Shown: one piece after another, positions 1-8,039 of the stretch | Position numbering within the stretch: position 1 is the first letter of the stretch | Layout: each line of letters starts with the position of its first letter | DNA from: DASVFB01 sp963815965 | GTDB taxonomy: Bacteria; Actinomycetota; Thermoleophilia; Gaiellales; Gaiellaceae | Direction: 5' to 3' | DNA: 64,000 bases | Assembly: GCA_963815965.1 (NCBI GenBank) | Contig: CAWFIT010000012.1 | Coordinates: 1-64,000 of the forward strand | The notes under the pieces: generated by a model | Seen by the model: only the letters and a program-made list of their open reading frames with translations | Database searches by the model: none | Told to the model about the DNA's origin: nothing | Translations under genes and position numbers: made by a program

Positions 1-476
1 AGTCGCGACTCGATTCGCTCGAGACGCTTATCGACATCCGCGATCGCGTTTCGTGTGCTGGTGATCGCCTCGACGATCGTCTGCACGTCCTGCTGCTTCC
101 GCGCGAGCTCCGCCGCTCGCCGCGCTGCTTGCCCGCGCTCGATCACGGTGCTCGTCACTCCGGCGGTGAGGAACGCGATGAAGGACACGCCGACCACGAG
201 CTCGATGCCGCCGACGATCCGGCCGACGTCGGTCGTCGGCACGATGTCGCCGTACCCGACGGTCGTGACCGTCTGCAGCGACCACCAGGCGGCCAGCCCG
301 AGCGTGGGGAAGTCGTGCTCGTCGACGAAGCGCATGACGATTGCCCCGATGAGCGCCAGCGCCAGGAACACGACGGCCAGGCCGACTGTCACCGATCGCG
401 CGTTGGCGATCCGTCGAACCTGGCGATCGACGAAAGGCAGCCGCTCTGCCTTCGGTTTGGGCTCGGTGTCGCTCAT
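1..476 (-). CDS. Two-TM potassium channel protein (3' end beyond window)
   Basis: Ion-channel subunit of the Ion_trans_2 type, expected to pass K+ across the cytoplasmic membrane. Read from an ATG at 476, about 158 residues lie in the window before the edge. An N-terminal basic stretch is followed by TM1 (around residues 29-49), a pore loop with the selectivity filter TVGYGD and then TM2. A charged, coiled-coil-like C-terminal tail is rich in Q, R and E. The TVGYGD filter is diagnostic for K+ channels. No RCK/TrkA domain is seen before the window ends, but the C-terminus is not fully visible. The gene follows the small membrane gene 570-983 in the same direction, with a strong hairpin between them, so it probably has its own promoter. 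Confidence 0.88.
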   Translation of the reverse strand, partial: MSDTEPKPKAERLPFVDRQVRRIANARSVTVGLAVVFLALALIGAIVMRFVDEHDFPTLGLAAWWSLQTVTTVGYGDIVPTTDVGRIVGGIELVVGVSFIAFLTAGVTSTVIERGQAARRAAELARKQQDVQTIVEAITSTRNAIADVDKRLERIESR

Positions 477-522
477 CGTCGCGTCGAGACTGGGTCGAGA
501 CCCTTGCGACGGGTGATGCTAA

Positions 523-561
523 CGAGCCGCTCGGCGCGCATCGCGCGCGCCGAGCGGCTCG
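523..561 (-). terminator. Hairpin terminator after the DUF7144-like gene
   Basis: A perfect 17-bp inverted repeat (arms 523-539 and 545-561, 5-nt loop) lies just beyond the stop of the minus-strand gene 570-983. It is GC-rich without a clear U tract, so it is an intrinsic-terminator-like or pausing hairpin. Confidence 0.65.
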
Positions 562-569
562 AGATCGGG

Positions 570-983
570 TCAGGCCATCGTGCTGGGCGACTGCTTCCAC
601 TCCGACGTCGCGGAGAGGGCGAAGATCACCAGCATTGCGATCAGGAGCGACCCAAAGCCGAACCAGGGCGCGTACGAGATGATCATGAAGCTCTGCACGA
701 TCACCAGCACACCCCAGGCGTAGCCGATGACGCGCCCGAAGGTGTTGCCGCCGAGCAGTGAGTAGCCGGCCCAGAGCGCGAGCACCGCGATCCCGAGATC
801 CCACAGGCCCCAGAGAAAGATGTTGTCGCCGAATGCGCCGGCGCTCAGGTTGTTCACTCTCGCGCTGTCCGCGAAGTAGTAGAGCGCCGAGAGGATTCTC
901 ATGCAGCCGACGGCGAACAGAACGACGGCGGAAAACGTGAGCCACCCCGGACGCTCCAGAGCGGACATGGGATCTGTGGACAT
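570..983 (-). CDS. Small four-TM membrane protein, DUF7144-like
   Basis: Predicted integral membrane protein of about 137 residues with four hydrophobic segments and short polar ends. Function is unknown. It begins MSTDPMSALERPGW, and the first TM starts at WLTFSAVVLFAVG. The start at 983 is chosen because a GAGGAGG ribosome-binding sequence lies 5 nt upstream; a second ATG sits immediately upstream at 986. Its four-TM layout resembles the protein at 58706-59110, so the window probably holds two members of one small actinobacterial membrane family. The family assignment rests on layout and hydrophobic pattern only. Confidence 0.72.
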   Translation of the reverse strand: MSTDPMSALERPGWLTFSAVVLFAVGCMRILSALYYFADSARVNNLSAGAFGDNIFLWGLWDLGIAVLALWAGYSLLGGNTFGRVIGYAWGVLVIVQSFMIISYAPWFGFGSLLIAMLVIFALSATSEWKQSPSTMA

Positions 984-1068
984 CATCGCCTCCTCGTGCT
1001 TCAGCGGTTGGGGTACCGAATGCCGTCCGTCAGCGTCGACTTGAAGGACGCCCGACGCATCATCCCAT

Positions 1069-1902
1069 GTGTACGAATCCCTGCGCGCGGCTGCCAAACT
1101 GATGCTCGTGGACGTCCGGGAGCTCGTCGTCGACGGGACGCCGACCGAGTATCGCGTCGCCGGCGAGGGCACGCCCGTCGTCCTCGTTCACGGGCTCTCC
1201 GGTTCGTGGCGGTGGTGGCAGCCGATGCTCGAGCCCTTGACGGAGCGTCACCGCGTGTACCTGCCCGAGCTGCCGCGGCTCGGGCGTCGATTGCCTGCAG
1301 GCGAGTTGACGCGGTGGTTCGCAAGCTGGCTCGACGCCGCCGAGCTCGAGCGTGTCGATCTCATCGGCCATTCGCTCGGCGGGTTGATAGCGGCCGAGCT
1401 GGCGGCGGAGCAACCGGAGCGCGCGAGCCGGCTCGCGCTCGTTGCACCCGCCGGCATTCCGTGCGGTACGTCCGTGTTCAGTCGCGGCGCGCGGCTCACG
1501 GGGACGCTCTACGACCTGAGGGAACGGTTACCGACGGTCGTGGGCGACGCGCTTCACGCCGGTCCGTTCAGTCTGCTCCGAGGCGCCGTCTTCGCCTCCC
1601 ACCGAGACCTGACGGTCGAGCTCGCGTCCATTCGCGCCGGCACGCTGATCGTGTGGGGCGAGAACGACCGACTGCTCCCGCCGCGGATTGCGGCGGAATG
1701 GCAGCGCGTCCTACCCCGTTCCCGCCTCGTACGCCTCCACTGCGGGCACGTGCCGATGTGGGAGTCGCCCCGGGAGCTCGCTTCCTGTCTGCTCGCCTTC
1801 CTCGACGAGGAGGTCGCGGACGATGGCCGCGACGAGATCGGGCCGGGTGTAGTGGGCGGCGTGGGGCTGCCCGGCGAGGACGACGAGGCGGCCCTGCGGT
1901 AA
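1069..1902 (+). CDS. Alpha/beta hydrolase
   Basis: Alpha/beta-hydrolase fold enzyme of unknown substrate. It shows the oxyanion strand VVLVHGLSG, the nucleophile elbow GHSLGG (catalytic Ser), a late acidic residue in GENDRLL and the catalytic His in CGHVPMW. The domain proper ends near LLAFLDEE (about position 1815). The last ~30 residues, rich in G, D and E, are translated antisense to the 3' end of the convergent hydrolase and look like read-through sequence. Start choice is uncertain: GTG at 1069 is given, and an ATG at 1102 would remove 11 residues. A degenerate half of palindrome element A overlaps 1060-1076. The neighbour 1711-2595 is a distant paralog. Confidence 0.85.
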   Translation: MYESLRAAAKLMLVDVRELVVDGTPTEYRVAGEGTPVVLVHGLSGSWRWWQPMLEPLTERHRVYLPELPRLGRRLPAGELTRWFASWLDAAELERVDLIGHSLGGLIAAELAAEQPERASRLALVAPAGIPCGTSVFSRGARLTGTLYDLRERLPTVVGDALHAGPFSLLRGAVFASHRDLTVELASIRAGTLIVWGENDRLLPPRIAAEWQRVLPRSRLVRLHCGHVPMWESPRELASCLLAFLDEEVADDGRDEIGPGVVGGVGLPGEDDEAALR

Positions 1903-2595
1903 GAGCGCCGCGGCCTGCTCGGCCCACCGCTGTCCGACGAACTGGTCACGCTCGCCGCGCACGACGACGGTCGGTTGCGCGATCAGGGGCAGGCGCTCCT
2001 CGATCCGGTCGGCGATCGCCGACCGCAGGGTCGTCAGCAGCGCTCCGACCCCGAACCTGGCTTCGTCGCGCGCAGCGAGCGCGACCAGCGCCGGAGGTTC
2101 CCGCCATGTCTCGCGAAGTCCGGCGAGGAGCTGGTGTCGCGTCGTTGGCCGCTGCGGATCCACCGTCGGACCGACGAGCACCAGCGGTCCGGTCCGATCC
2201 GGCCGGCGCACCGCGAGCTGCGTAACGACCTGGCAGCCCATCGAGTTCGCCACGAGCGCGGGACGCTCGAGCCCGGCCGCGTCGAGCCAGTCCGCGAGAG
2301 CGTCGGCGAGCTCGGAGATGCCCAGCGGCGACGGCGGCCGCTGACTGCGCCCGCACCCGGGCATGTCCGGGACGAACACGGTGAAGGACGACGCGAGCGA
2401 CTGCGCCAGCGGGAGCATGTACGTGCCCGAAACGCCGCACCCGTGCACGAGCACGACAGGTGCTCCTTCCCCGAGCACGCGCGCGTGCATGTTCAGTCCG
2501 GCTACGTCGAACGTCCGGCTCTCGACCGGCCACGCGGAATCAGGTGACTTCGCCACCGTGTCAACGAGACCAGCACGAGCGCGCTCAGGCGTCAT
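1711..2595 (-). CDS. Alpha/beta hydrolase (convergent with its neighbour)
   Basis: Alpha/beta-hydrolase family protein of about 294 residues when started at the ATG at 2595. It contains the oxyanion motif VVLVHGCGVSG, the nucleophile elbow ANSMGCQ (Ser), the acid in GERDQFV and the His in QPHAAHY. The elbow is N-S-M-G-C rather than GxSxG, as seen in C-C hydrolase/MhpC-like members. The domain ends at DLLVEE; the remaining ~30 residues are antisense to the neighbouring hydrolase. The start codon lies inside palindrome element A (2592-2608), so either transcription is controlled right at the start or the true start is further in. It is divergent from ispH. Confidence 0.83.
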   Translation of the reverse strand: MTPERARAGLVDTVAKSPDSAWPVESRTFDVAGLNMHARVLGEGAPVVLVHGCGVSGTYMLPLAQSLASSFTVFVPDMPGCGRSQRPPSPLGISELADALADWLDAAGLERPALVANSMGCQVVTQLAVRRPDRTGPLVLVGPTVDPQRPTTRHQLLAGLRETWREPPALVALAARDEARFGVGALLTTLRSAIADRIEERLPLIAQPTVVVRGERDQFVGQRWAEQAAALLPQGRLVVLAGQPHAAHYTRPDLVAAIVRDLLVEEGEQTGSELPGRLPHRHVPAVEAYEAGTG

Positions 2596-2608
2596 CCCAG
2601 ACGGATGA
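2592..2608. promoter_or_regulatory. Palindrome element A, copy 1
   Basis: A perfect inverted repeat TCATCC-N5-GGATGA lies between the divergent hydrolase (start 2595) and ispH (start 2681). The same 17-bp architecture recurs at 5038, 8663, 18128 and 26811, with near copies at 10582 and 23414. It is interpreted as an operator for a dimeric regulator. The regulator is unknown. Confidence 0.6.
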
Positions 2609-2680
2609 TGCCTGTCGCGACCTCGCTTGCTTGGATCGAGTCGTGGGGGCACTCGAAGCTGCGTCGCTGCACGGTACGCG

Positions 2681-3631
2681 ATGGTGAAGCGCGTCATCGT
2701 CGCGTCTCACCGCGGCTTTTGCGCCGGAGTCGAGCGAGCCGTCGAGACCGTCGAACGCGCCCTCGACATCTACGGGCCACCCGTCTACGTGCGCAAGCAG
2801 ATCGTCCACAACACGCACGTGGTGCGCGACCTCGAAGCACGCGGCGCGATCTTCGTCGAGTCGACGGCCGACGTACCTCGGGAGGGAAGGCTCATCCTCG
2901 CGGCGCACGGCGTCGCGCCCGAGGTCCACCGCGAGGCTTCCGACCGGAACCTGGCAACGATCGACGCCACGTGCCCGCTCGTGACGAAGGTGCACGTTCA
3001 GGTGCGGCGCTTCGCCGACGCCGGCTACTGCGTGATCCTTGTCGGGCATGCCGGTCACGACGAGGTCGTCGGCACGGCGGGCCAGGCGCCCGGTGCGGTC
3101 GTGCTCGTCGAGACGCTCGAACAGGCGCGCGTCGTCGAGGTACCCGATCCGGAGCGCATCGCGTACGTGACACAGACCACCCTCTCCGTCGACGAGACCG
3201 CGGAGATCCTTGCCGCGCTGCGCGAACGCTTTCCGGCGATCGTCGGCCCGCGGAAGGAAGACATCTGTTACGCGACCACGAATCGCCAGCTGGCGGTCAA
3301 GGAGATGCTCTCCGAGATCGACGTGCTGCTCGTGATCGGCTCGGCCAACAGCTCGAACTCCACGCGGCTCGTCGAGACGGCGCAAGCGGCAGGGGTCGCC
3401 GCCCACATGATCGAGGACGAGAGCGAGATCGACGAAAAGTGGCTCGAAGGCGTGACGACCGTTGGGCTTACCTCCGGCGCATCGGTTCCGGAAAGGCTCC
3501 TGACAGGCGTGTGCGAGTGGTTCGAGCTGCGTGGCGTGGGCGAGATCGCGCCGTTTGCCGCGCGCTCGGAAGATGTGTTCTTCAAGCTCCCTGTCGAAGT
3601 GAGTCGAGCGCCTGCGCGGACGGCGGCCTGA
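2681..3631 (+). CDS. ispH: 4-hydroxy-3-methylbut-2-enyl diphosphate reductase
   Basis: Last enzyme of the non-mevalonate (MEP) isoprenoid pathway. It reduces HMBPP to IPP and DMAPP with a [4Fe-4S] cluster in the cytoplasm. The protein of about 316 residues begins MVKRVIVASHRGFCAGV. The three cluster cysteines are in FCAGV, DATCPL and DICYAT. Conserved substrate-binding motifs include VHNTHVV, AAHG and the late SANSSNS segment. Length is normal for the family. An ATG at 2681 is preferred over an upstream alternative because it places the conserved N-terminal strand at the start. The gene stands alone, convergent with the aquaporin gene. Confidence 0.96.
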   Translation: MVKRVIVASHRGFCAGVERAVETVERALDIYGPPVYVRKQIVHNTHVVRDLEARGAIFVESTADVPREGRLILAAHGVAPEVHREASDRNLATIDATCPLVTKVHVQVRRFADAGYCVILVGHAGHDEVVGTAGQAPGAVVLVETLEQARVVEVPDPERIAYVTQTTLSVDETAEILAALRERFPAIVGPRKEDICYATTNRQLAVKEMLSEIDVLLVIGSANSSNSTRLVETAQAAGVAAHMIEDESEIDEKWLEGVTTVGLTSGASVPERLLTGVCEWFELRGVGEIAPFAARSEDVFFKLPVEVSRAPARTAA

Positions 3632-3661
3632 CCGCCGGAGGAGCAAAGTCGGCTCTTTGCC

Positions 3662-4477
3662 TCAGGCCTTGTCGGGATGTTCGACCTCCGTGCTGATGTC
3701 GCCCTGTGCTGCGGCGGAACCGGCACGGCCGCCGCCGGCGCCGCGGAGAATCCAGGCCGAGCCGACAGCCAATGTCGCGCCGAGGATCGGCCCGGCGACG
3801 TAGACCCAGTAGCTCGTGAAGTCGGTGCCGACGAGGTCGGGGCCGAAGGTGCGGGCTGGGTTCATCGAGGCGCCCGAGATCGGGCTGCCCCACAAGCCCG
3901 CGAGAGCGATGTAGGCGCCGACTCCGATCGCGCCGAAAATCCCGATGTTCTGCGCCCCCGATGCCGTGCCGAGAATGACGCTGACGAGACCCAGTGTCAG
4001 CACCGTCTCCATGAGGAACGCGTCTCCGGCCGAGAAGCCCGAGGCGGGATAGTTCGAGCCGTACGTTGCCGAGACGTCGATCACCCACCGCAGGAAAAGG
4101 CAAGCGAGCGTCGCGCCGACCAACTGGATAACGACATACCCGGGAACACGACGCCAGGGGAAGTCACCGCGCAGCGAGAACGCGATGCTGACCGCAGGGT
4201 TCAGATGGGCGCCCGACACCTTGCCCATGAACATGATGATCGCCATCACCATCAGCCCCGGCGCGACCACGGCGGCCGTCCGGCTGATCGTGTCGGGGAA
4301 AGCCTGCCCCATCATGCCGCCGCCCGCAGCGACGAGAACGAGGAAGAAGGTTCCCAGCAACTCCGAGAAGAGCCTGCGCCACTCCCGGCTGGGATCGTTG
4401 AAGTCCTCCAGCGCGTCAACGATCTCCCGATCGAAATATGCCAGCACCCTGGATCCACCAGGTTCCACCTGAGCCAT
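3662..4477 (-). CDS. MIP/aquaporin family channel
   Basis: Major intrinsic protein for water, glycerol or another small neutral solute. The 271-residue protein has a ~35-residue cytoplasmic N-terminal extension, six TM segments and both half-helix motifs, SGAHLNPAVS and SGASMNPART. The second NPA is followed by Arg, as in functional pores. A strong aaaggagg ribosome-binding site sits just before the ATG at 4477. The C-terminal tail is Gly/Ala-rich and hydrophilic. Water versus glycerol selectivity cannot be settled from the motifs alone. The gene is monocistronic; the 200 nt upstream of it (4478-4678) show no recognisable feature. Confidence 0.93.
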   Translation of the reverse strand: MAQVEPGGSRVLAYFDREIVDALEDFNDPSREWRRLFSELLGTFFLVLVAAGGGMMGQAFPDTISRTAAVVAPGLMVMAIIMFMGKVSGAHLNPAVSIAFSLRGDFPWRRVPGYVVIQLVGATLACLFLRWVIDVSATYGSNYPASGFSAGDAFLMETVLTLGLVSVILGTASGAQNIGIFGAIGVGAYIALAGLWGSPISGASMNPARTFGPDLVGTDFTSYWVYVAGPILGATLAVGSAWILRGAGGGRAGSAAAQGDISTEVEHPDKA

Positions 4478-4678
4478 GACCGCCTCCTTTGGCTCTCGCC
4501 GCGTCGCTTACGGTGATTCTCCTCGGCGGCGCAGGCGTTCGTCAACGCCTCGTCAGGTGCCTCGCCGCTGCATCCACAGCGACGGCGGTGGGTGACCGAC
4601 TCCGGCCGCCGTCACTCAAGGGAGAACACGAACGCCGTCAACGAAGGCGCAGATCTGTCCAGGCTGAGAGCAGCTCTT

Positions 4679-5013
4679 TCACCGCGGGCCGAAGAACTGT
4701 TGCAGCGCGCCCGTCTTGAAGTCGTCGGGAGCGATAGCCACGTCGCCCGAGAACGGGTACGTGAGGTCGGCGAGCACCACGAGCGACACGACGACCACGA
4801 TTGCGATCGCGGCCGCTGTCGTGGCCCTTGTGCATCTGAGGCATTCTTTGTCGGCCACGCCCCGCACGTAAATACCGGCGGCGCGGCGTCCCGTGTCGCC
4901 GGCACCGTGCGCCGGATCACCCGCACGGCCAGCGCGACGACTGCGAACGTGAAGCCGACAGCCACGACGATGATCGCCGCAAGCGGCACGCTGTCAAGGA
5001 GTCCCCGCAGCAC
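4679..5013 (-). pseudogene. Remnant of a DUF4239-like membrane protein
   Basis: Two hydrophobic pieces lie in different frames. An N-terminal part from GTG 5013 (LLDSVPLAAIIVVAVGFTFA, one TM) runs to about 4870. A C-terminal part follows (VVVVSLVVLADLTYPFSG, ending ALQQFFGPR at 4679). The start and end resemble those of DUF4239/bestrophin-like proteins, which are normally more than 200 residues long, so the middle appears deleted and the frame shifted by one. Alternatively these are two tiny overlapping membrane genes. An intact relative is at 52668-53507. Element A sits 25 nt upstream. Confidence 0.45.
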
Positions 5014-5037
5014 GGGTCGAGTGTACTCCCGAGGCCT

Positions 5038-5054
5038 TCACCCCCTTCGGATGA
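5038..5054. promoter_or_regulatory. Palindrome element A, copy 2
   Basis: TCACCC-N5-GGATGA in the 161-nt divergent region between the DUF4239 remnant (start 5013) and the first DUF2252 gene (start 5175). It has the same arm and spacer lengths as the other copies. Confidence 0.58.
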
Positions 5055-5174
5055 CGACGAGCGCCGGCAGAGGGCGGAGCATTCTCTGAAAGCCAAGCGC
5101 GGCAGCGCGCGCTGTCGCGTCGTGCCAACGCCCCGTGACTTAACCCCGGGATTGAGCAAAGAGGAGTGAGTTTC

Positions 5175-6632
5175 ATGACTGACGTCAGCACAGCGCAGAA
5201 ACGCCCGAAGCGGGCAAGCACGGGGTCGAAGGCACACGTCGTTCCGCACTTCACCCCGGCGGAGCGCGTTGCGCGGGGCAAGGCAGAGCGGGCTGAGGTG
5301 CCGCGCTCGACCCACGCCGACTGGGATCCGCCGTCGAACCGGCGCGACCCGGTCGCCCTGCTCGAGGAGCAGGCTCGATCGCGCGTGCAGGAACTCGTGC
5401 CCATCCGTTACGGGCGCATGCTGACCTCGGCGTTTGCGTTCTACCGCGGTGGCGCCTACCTGATGGCGGCCGATCTGGCGGTCATGCCGCGCACGGGCCT
5501 GCACGCCCAACTGTGCGGCGACGCCCATCTCTCGAACTTCGGGAGCTTCGCCGCGCCCAACCGGACAATCGTGTTCAGCGTGAACGACTTCGACGAGACG
5601 CTGCCGGGGCCGTTCGAATGGGACGTGAAGCGCATGGCCGCAAGCTTCGAGGTCGCAGGCAGAGATCGTGGCTTCGACGATGTGACGCGTCGCCAAGCAG
5701 TCTTGGCGACCGTGCGCTCATACCGAGAGGCGATGGCCGGATTTGCGGCAATGCGAGACATCGAGATCTGGTACACGCGGCTCGACATGACAAACGTCAT
5801 GAAACGCTGGTCGAGGGAAGTTACGGCCAAGGAGCTGAAGCAATTCGACCGCGACATGGCGAACAGGCACACGAAAGACAACATCCGTGCGCTCAACAAG
5901 TTGACCTACCTCGTCGACGGCGAGCACCGCATCATCAGCGACCCGCCGCTGATTGTCCCGATCGAGGAAGTCCTGCCGGAGGGGGATCACCTCGGGCTGG
6001 TCGAGTCGATGCAGCACTTCCTCCGCACGTACCGGCAGTCGCTACCGCACGACCGGCGCAAGCTCCTGGAGCGCTACCGCTACGTGCACGCCGCGCGGAA
6101 GGTCGTCGGCGTCGGCAGTGTCGGCGAACGCGCCTGGATCTTGTTCCTCCAGGGGCGCGACGCGAGCGACCCGCTCTTCCTCCAGTTCAAGGAAGCCGAG
6201 CCTTCGGTGCTCGAGCCGTTCCTCGGGAAGAGTGAGTTCGCGCAGCACGGACAGCGTGTTGTCGAAGGTCAGCGCATGATGCAGGCTGCGAGCGACGTGC
6301 TGCTCGGCTGGGAACGTACCCTGGCCGAGGACGGCGTGGAGCGCGACTACTACGTCCGCCAGTTGTGGGACGCGAAGAGCTCGGCGCACGTCGAGCTGAT
6401 GCCGCCACATCTTCTCGAGGTCTACGGGGAAGTGTGCGGCTGGACGCTCGCGAGGGCGCACGCGCGCTCTGGTGACGCGATCGCGATGAGCGCGTACCTC
6501 GGCAAGGGCAATACCTTCGACCAGGCGATGGCCTCGTTCTCCGAGGCGTACGCGGACCAGAACGAGCGGGACTACAAAACCGTGCAGGATGCCGTACGCG
6601 ACGGTCGCATCGCCGCTCACATGGGTCTCTAG
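5175..6632 (+). CDS. DUF2252 family protein (kinase-like fold), copy 1
   Basis: Member of the uncharacterised DUF2252 family, 485 residues. The motifs CGDAHLSNFG (about residues 114-123) and NDFDE (about 137-141) look like the catalytic loop and metal-binding loop of aminoglycoside-phosphotransferase-like kinases. A small-molecule or protein kinase activity is therefore plausible but unproven. Other conserved blocks are LVPIRYGRM, FYRGGA, ARKVVGVGSVG and WTLARAHARSGD. ATG 5175 is preferred because GAGGAG lies 8 nt upstream; GTG 5166 overlaps that site. The gene is followed 12 nt later by an aldose epimerase, so the two probably form an operon. A paralog lies at 10791-12242. Confidence 0.9.
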   Translation: MTDVSTAQKRPKRASTGSKAHVVPHFTPAERVARGKAERAEVPRSTHADWDPPSNRRDPVALLEEQARSRVQELVPIRYGRMLTSAFAFYRGGAYLMAADLAVMPRTGLHAQLCGDAHLSNFGSFAAPNRTIVFSVNDFDETLPGPFEWDVKRMAASFEVAGRDRGFDDVTRRQAVLATVRSYREAMAGFAAMRDIEIWYTRLDMTNVMKRWSREVTAKELKQFDRDMANRHTKDNIRALNKLTYLVDGEHRIISDPPLIVPIEEVLPEGDHLGLVESMQHFLRTYRQSLPHDRRKLLERYRYVHAARKVVGVGSVGERAWILFLQGRDASDPLFLQFKEAEPSVLEPFLGKSEFAQHGQRVVEGQRMMQAASDVLLGWERTLAEDGVERDYYVRQLWDAKSSAHVELMPPHLLEVYGEVCGWTLARAHARSGDAIAMSAYLGKGNTFDQAMASFSEAYADQNERDYKTVQDAVRDGRIAAHMGL

Positions 6633-6644
6633 GCGGCGCGAAAG

Positions 6645-7550
6645 ATGACGCCGGGTCCGGGTGAGCCGATCGAGATCGCAGGCAACGACCAGCGGGCGAC
6701 CGTCGACAGCTTGGGCGGAGGACTCCGCTTGTATTCGGCGCACGGGCGGGAGCTGCTCGACGGGTACCCAGTCGGCGAACCGAGCCCTTCGGGTCGGGGT
6801 CAGATCCTCATCCCGTGGCCGAACCGGCTGGAGGACGGAAGCTACGAGTTCGACGGGCAGCGCCACCAGCTCCCGCTCAACGAGCCGGAGAGGCGGAACG
6901 CGATCCACGGCCTAGTCCGCGCGGCCGATTGGACGGTTGGCGAACGCGAGCCGCACCGCGTGGTGATGGAGCACGTGCTCCGGCCGCAGCCGGGGTATCC
7001 GTTCACCCTTGCCCTCTCCGTCGAATATGCGCTCTCGACGAGCGGGCTCCATGTGCGGACAACCGCCACGAACATTGGCGACGAGGCCTGTCCTTACGGT
7101 AGCGGCGCCCATCCGTATCTCACCGTCGGGACGGAGACGGTCGACGCGGTGCTGCTCCGTGCCCCAGGGCGGACCGTGCTGCACTCGGACGACCGAGGGC
7201 TGCCCATCGGCAGTGCGCCCGTCGAGGGGACGGAGTACGACTTCCGTCGGCCGAGGCCGATCGGCTCGACGAAGCTCGACCACGCCTTCACCGACCTCAA
7301 GCGCGACCAGGACGGCCGTGCGCGGGTCGAGCTCGCCGGCCAGCCGGGCATGGGGCTCACGCTCTGGGTCGACGAGGCGTACGGCTACCTGATGCTCTTC
7401 AGCGGCGATCCGCTTCCCGATGTCGCCCGTCGCAGCCTCGCCGTCGAGCCGATGACCTGCCCGCCGAATGCGTTTCGGACCGGCGAGTCTCTGGCCCGGC
7501 TCGAGCCGGGCTCGTCATTCGCGAGCGCCTGGGGCATCACCCCGTCGTAA
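6645..7550 (+). CDS. Aldose 1-epimerase family protein
   Basis: GalM-like mutarotase that interconverts alpha and beta anomers of aldoses, in the cytoplasm (no signal peptide). The protein has 301 residues. Seen in order are an N-terminal beta-sandwich segment, the substrate-binding WPNRLEDGSYEFDG, catalytic His candidates in AIHGLVR and SGAHPYLT, and the C-terminal SLAVEPMTCPPNAF with the expected catalytic Glu. It belongs to the broader YihR/GalM group, so the exact sugar is unknown. It starts 12 nt after the DUF2252 stop and is probably co-transcribed with it. Confidence 0.92.
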   Translation: MTPGPGEPIEIAGNDQRATVDSLGGGLRLYSAHGRELLDGYPVGEPSPSGRGQILIPWPNRLEDGSYEFDGQRHQLPLNEPERRNAIHGLVRAADWTVGEREPHRVVMEHVLRPQPGYPFTLALSVEYALSTSGLHVRTTATNIGDEACPYGSGAHPYLTVGTETVDAVLLRAPGRTVLHSDDRGLPIGSAPVEGTEYDFRRPRPIGSTKLDHAFTDLKRDQDGRARVELAGQPGMGLTLWVDEAYGYLMLFSGDPLPDVARRSLAVEPMTCPPNAFRTGESLARLEPGSSFASAWGITPS

Positions 7551-7580
7551 CGCGTCGCCGCGCTCGACTCGCGCGGGGCC

Positions 7581-7769
7581 TCACCCGGGCATTCGGCACA
7601 CGATCCGGCCCTCGAACTGGCTCCCTTCGGCAACGGGCTCGGTCCGCGTGACGACGCACACGCCGAAGTTCGTGGTGATCGTGTCGCCTTCCACCGGCAG
7701 GCGGGGCAACTCGATCTCCTCGACCTCATCGAGTGGCAGCCCCTCGACTGTTACGACGTACCGATGCAA
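7581..7769 (-). CDS. Small conserved-looking protein of unknown function
   Basis: A 62-residue acidic soluble protein (HRYVVTVEGLPLDEVEEIEL..., ending IVCRMPG) that I do not recognise. The composition is protein-like, with alternating beta-strand pattern and two cysteines. The only available start is TTG at 7769; an in-frame TAA lies 6 nt upstream, so the gene cannot be extended. The leader contains the nested hairpin 7773-7943, whose inner end includes the only purine-rich (GAGAG) candidate ribosome-binding sequence. Translation could therefore be controlled by that structure. The gene is convergent with the epimerase gene. Confidence 0.55.
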   Translation of the reverse strand: MHRYVVTVEGLPLDEVEEIELPRLPVEGDTITTNFGVCVVTRTEPVAEGSQFEGRIVCRMPG

Positions 7770-7772
7770 CGC

Positions 7773-7943
7773 TTAAGAGGCTCTCACACGATGAGCGATT
7801 GTGTCGCCCGGACGCACTCGGCGGCGCGCTGCCGCGTCCTCAGTCGGCTCGATAGTTACGACTATCGAGCCTCCCTGCGTCCTTGCATCGCACTCGCCGA
7901 GTGCGTCCGGATCAACGAACGTCATCATGTGAGAGCCTCTTAG
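7773..7943. other. Three-tier nested inverted repeat (structured leader or cruciform)
   Basis: Three concentric inverted repeats share one axis. The outer arms 7773-7794/7922-7943 match at about 20 of 22 positions. The middle arms 7808-7823/7895-7910 are perfect over 16 bp. The inner hairpin 7846-7856/7861-7871 is a perfect 11 bp around a TACG tetraloop. Interruptions on the two sides are nearly equal in length (13 vs 11 nt, 22 vs 23 nt). It lies between two minus-strand genes and immediately upstream of the TTG-started small gene. It could be an RNA leader, a small structured RNA, or a MITE-like cruciform. No target duplication is obvious. Confidence 0.7.
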
Positions 7944-8039
7944 CGCCGGGACACGCGCCGCGCCGTGCGACGGCTCGTGCGCCGCGCGACTCTGCGACCG
8001 CCAATCATCTGTCTGCCTCCAATTGTCGATTTGCTGTGG

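Noticed and set aside
2585..3646. Long minus-strand open frame opposite ispH
   Set aside because: It is the antisense of a gene whose cluster cysteines and conserved motifs are all on the + strand. No start signal or domain was seen.
7773..7943. Simple intrinsic terminator
   Set aside because: Three nested stems over 171 bp with no U tract, placed before a start rather than after a stop, do not look like a terminator. It was kept as a structured element of unknown role.
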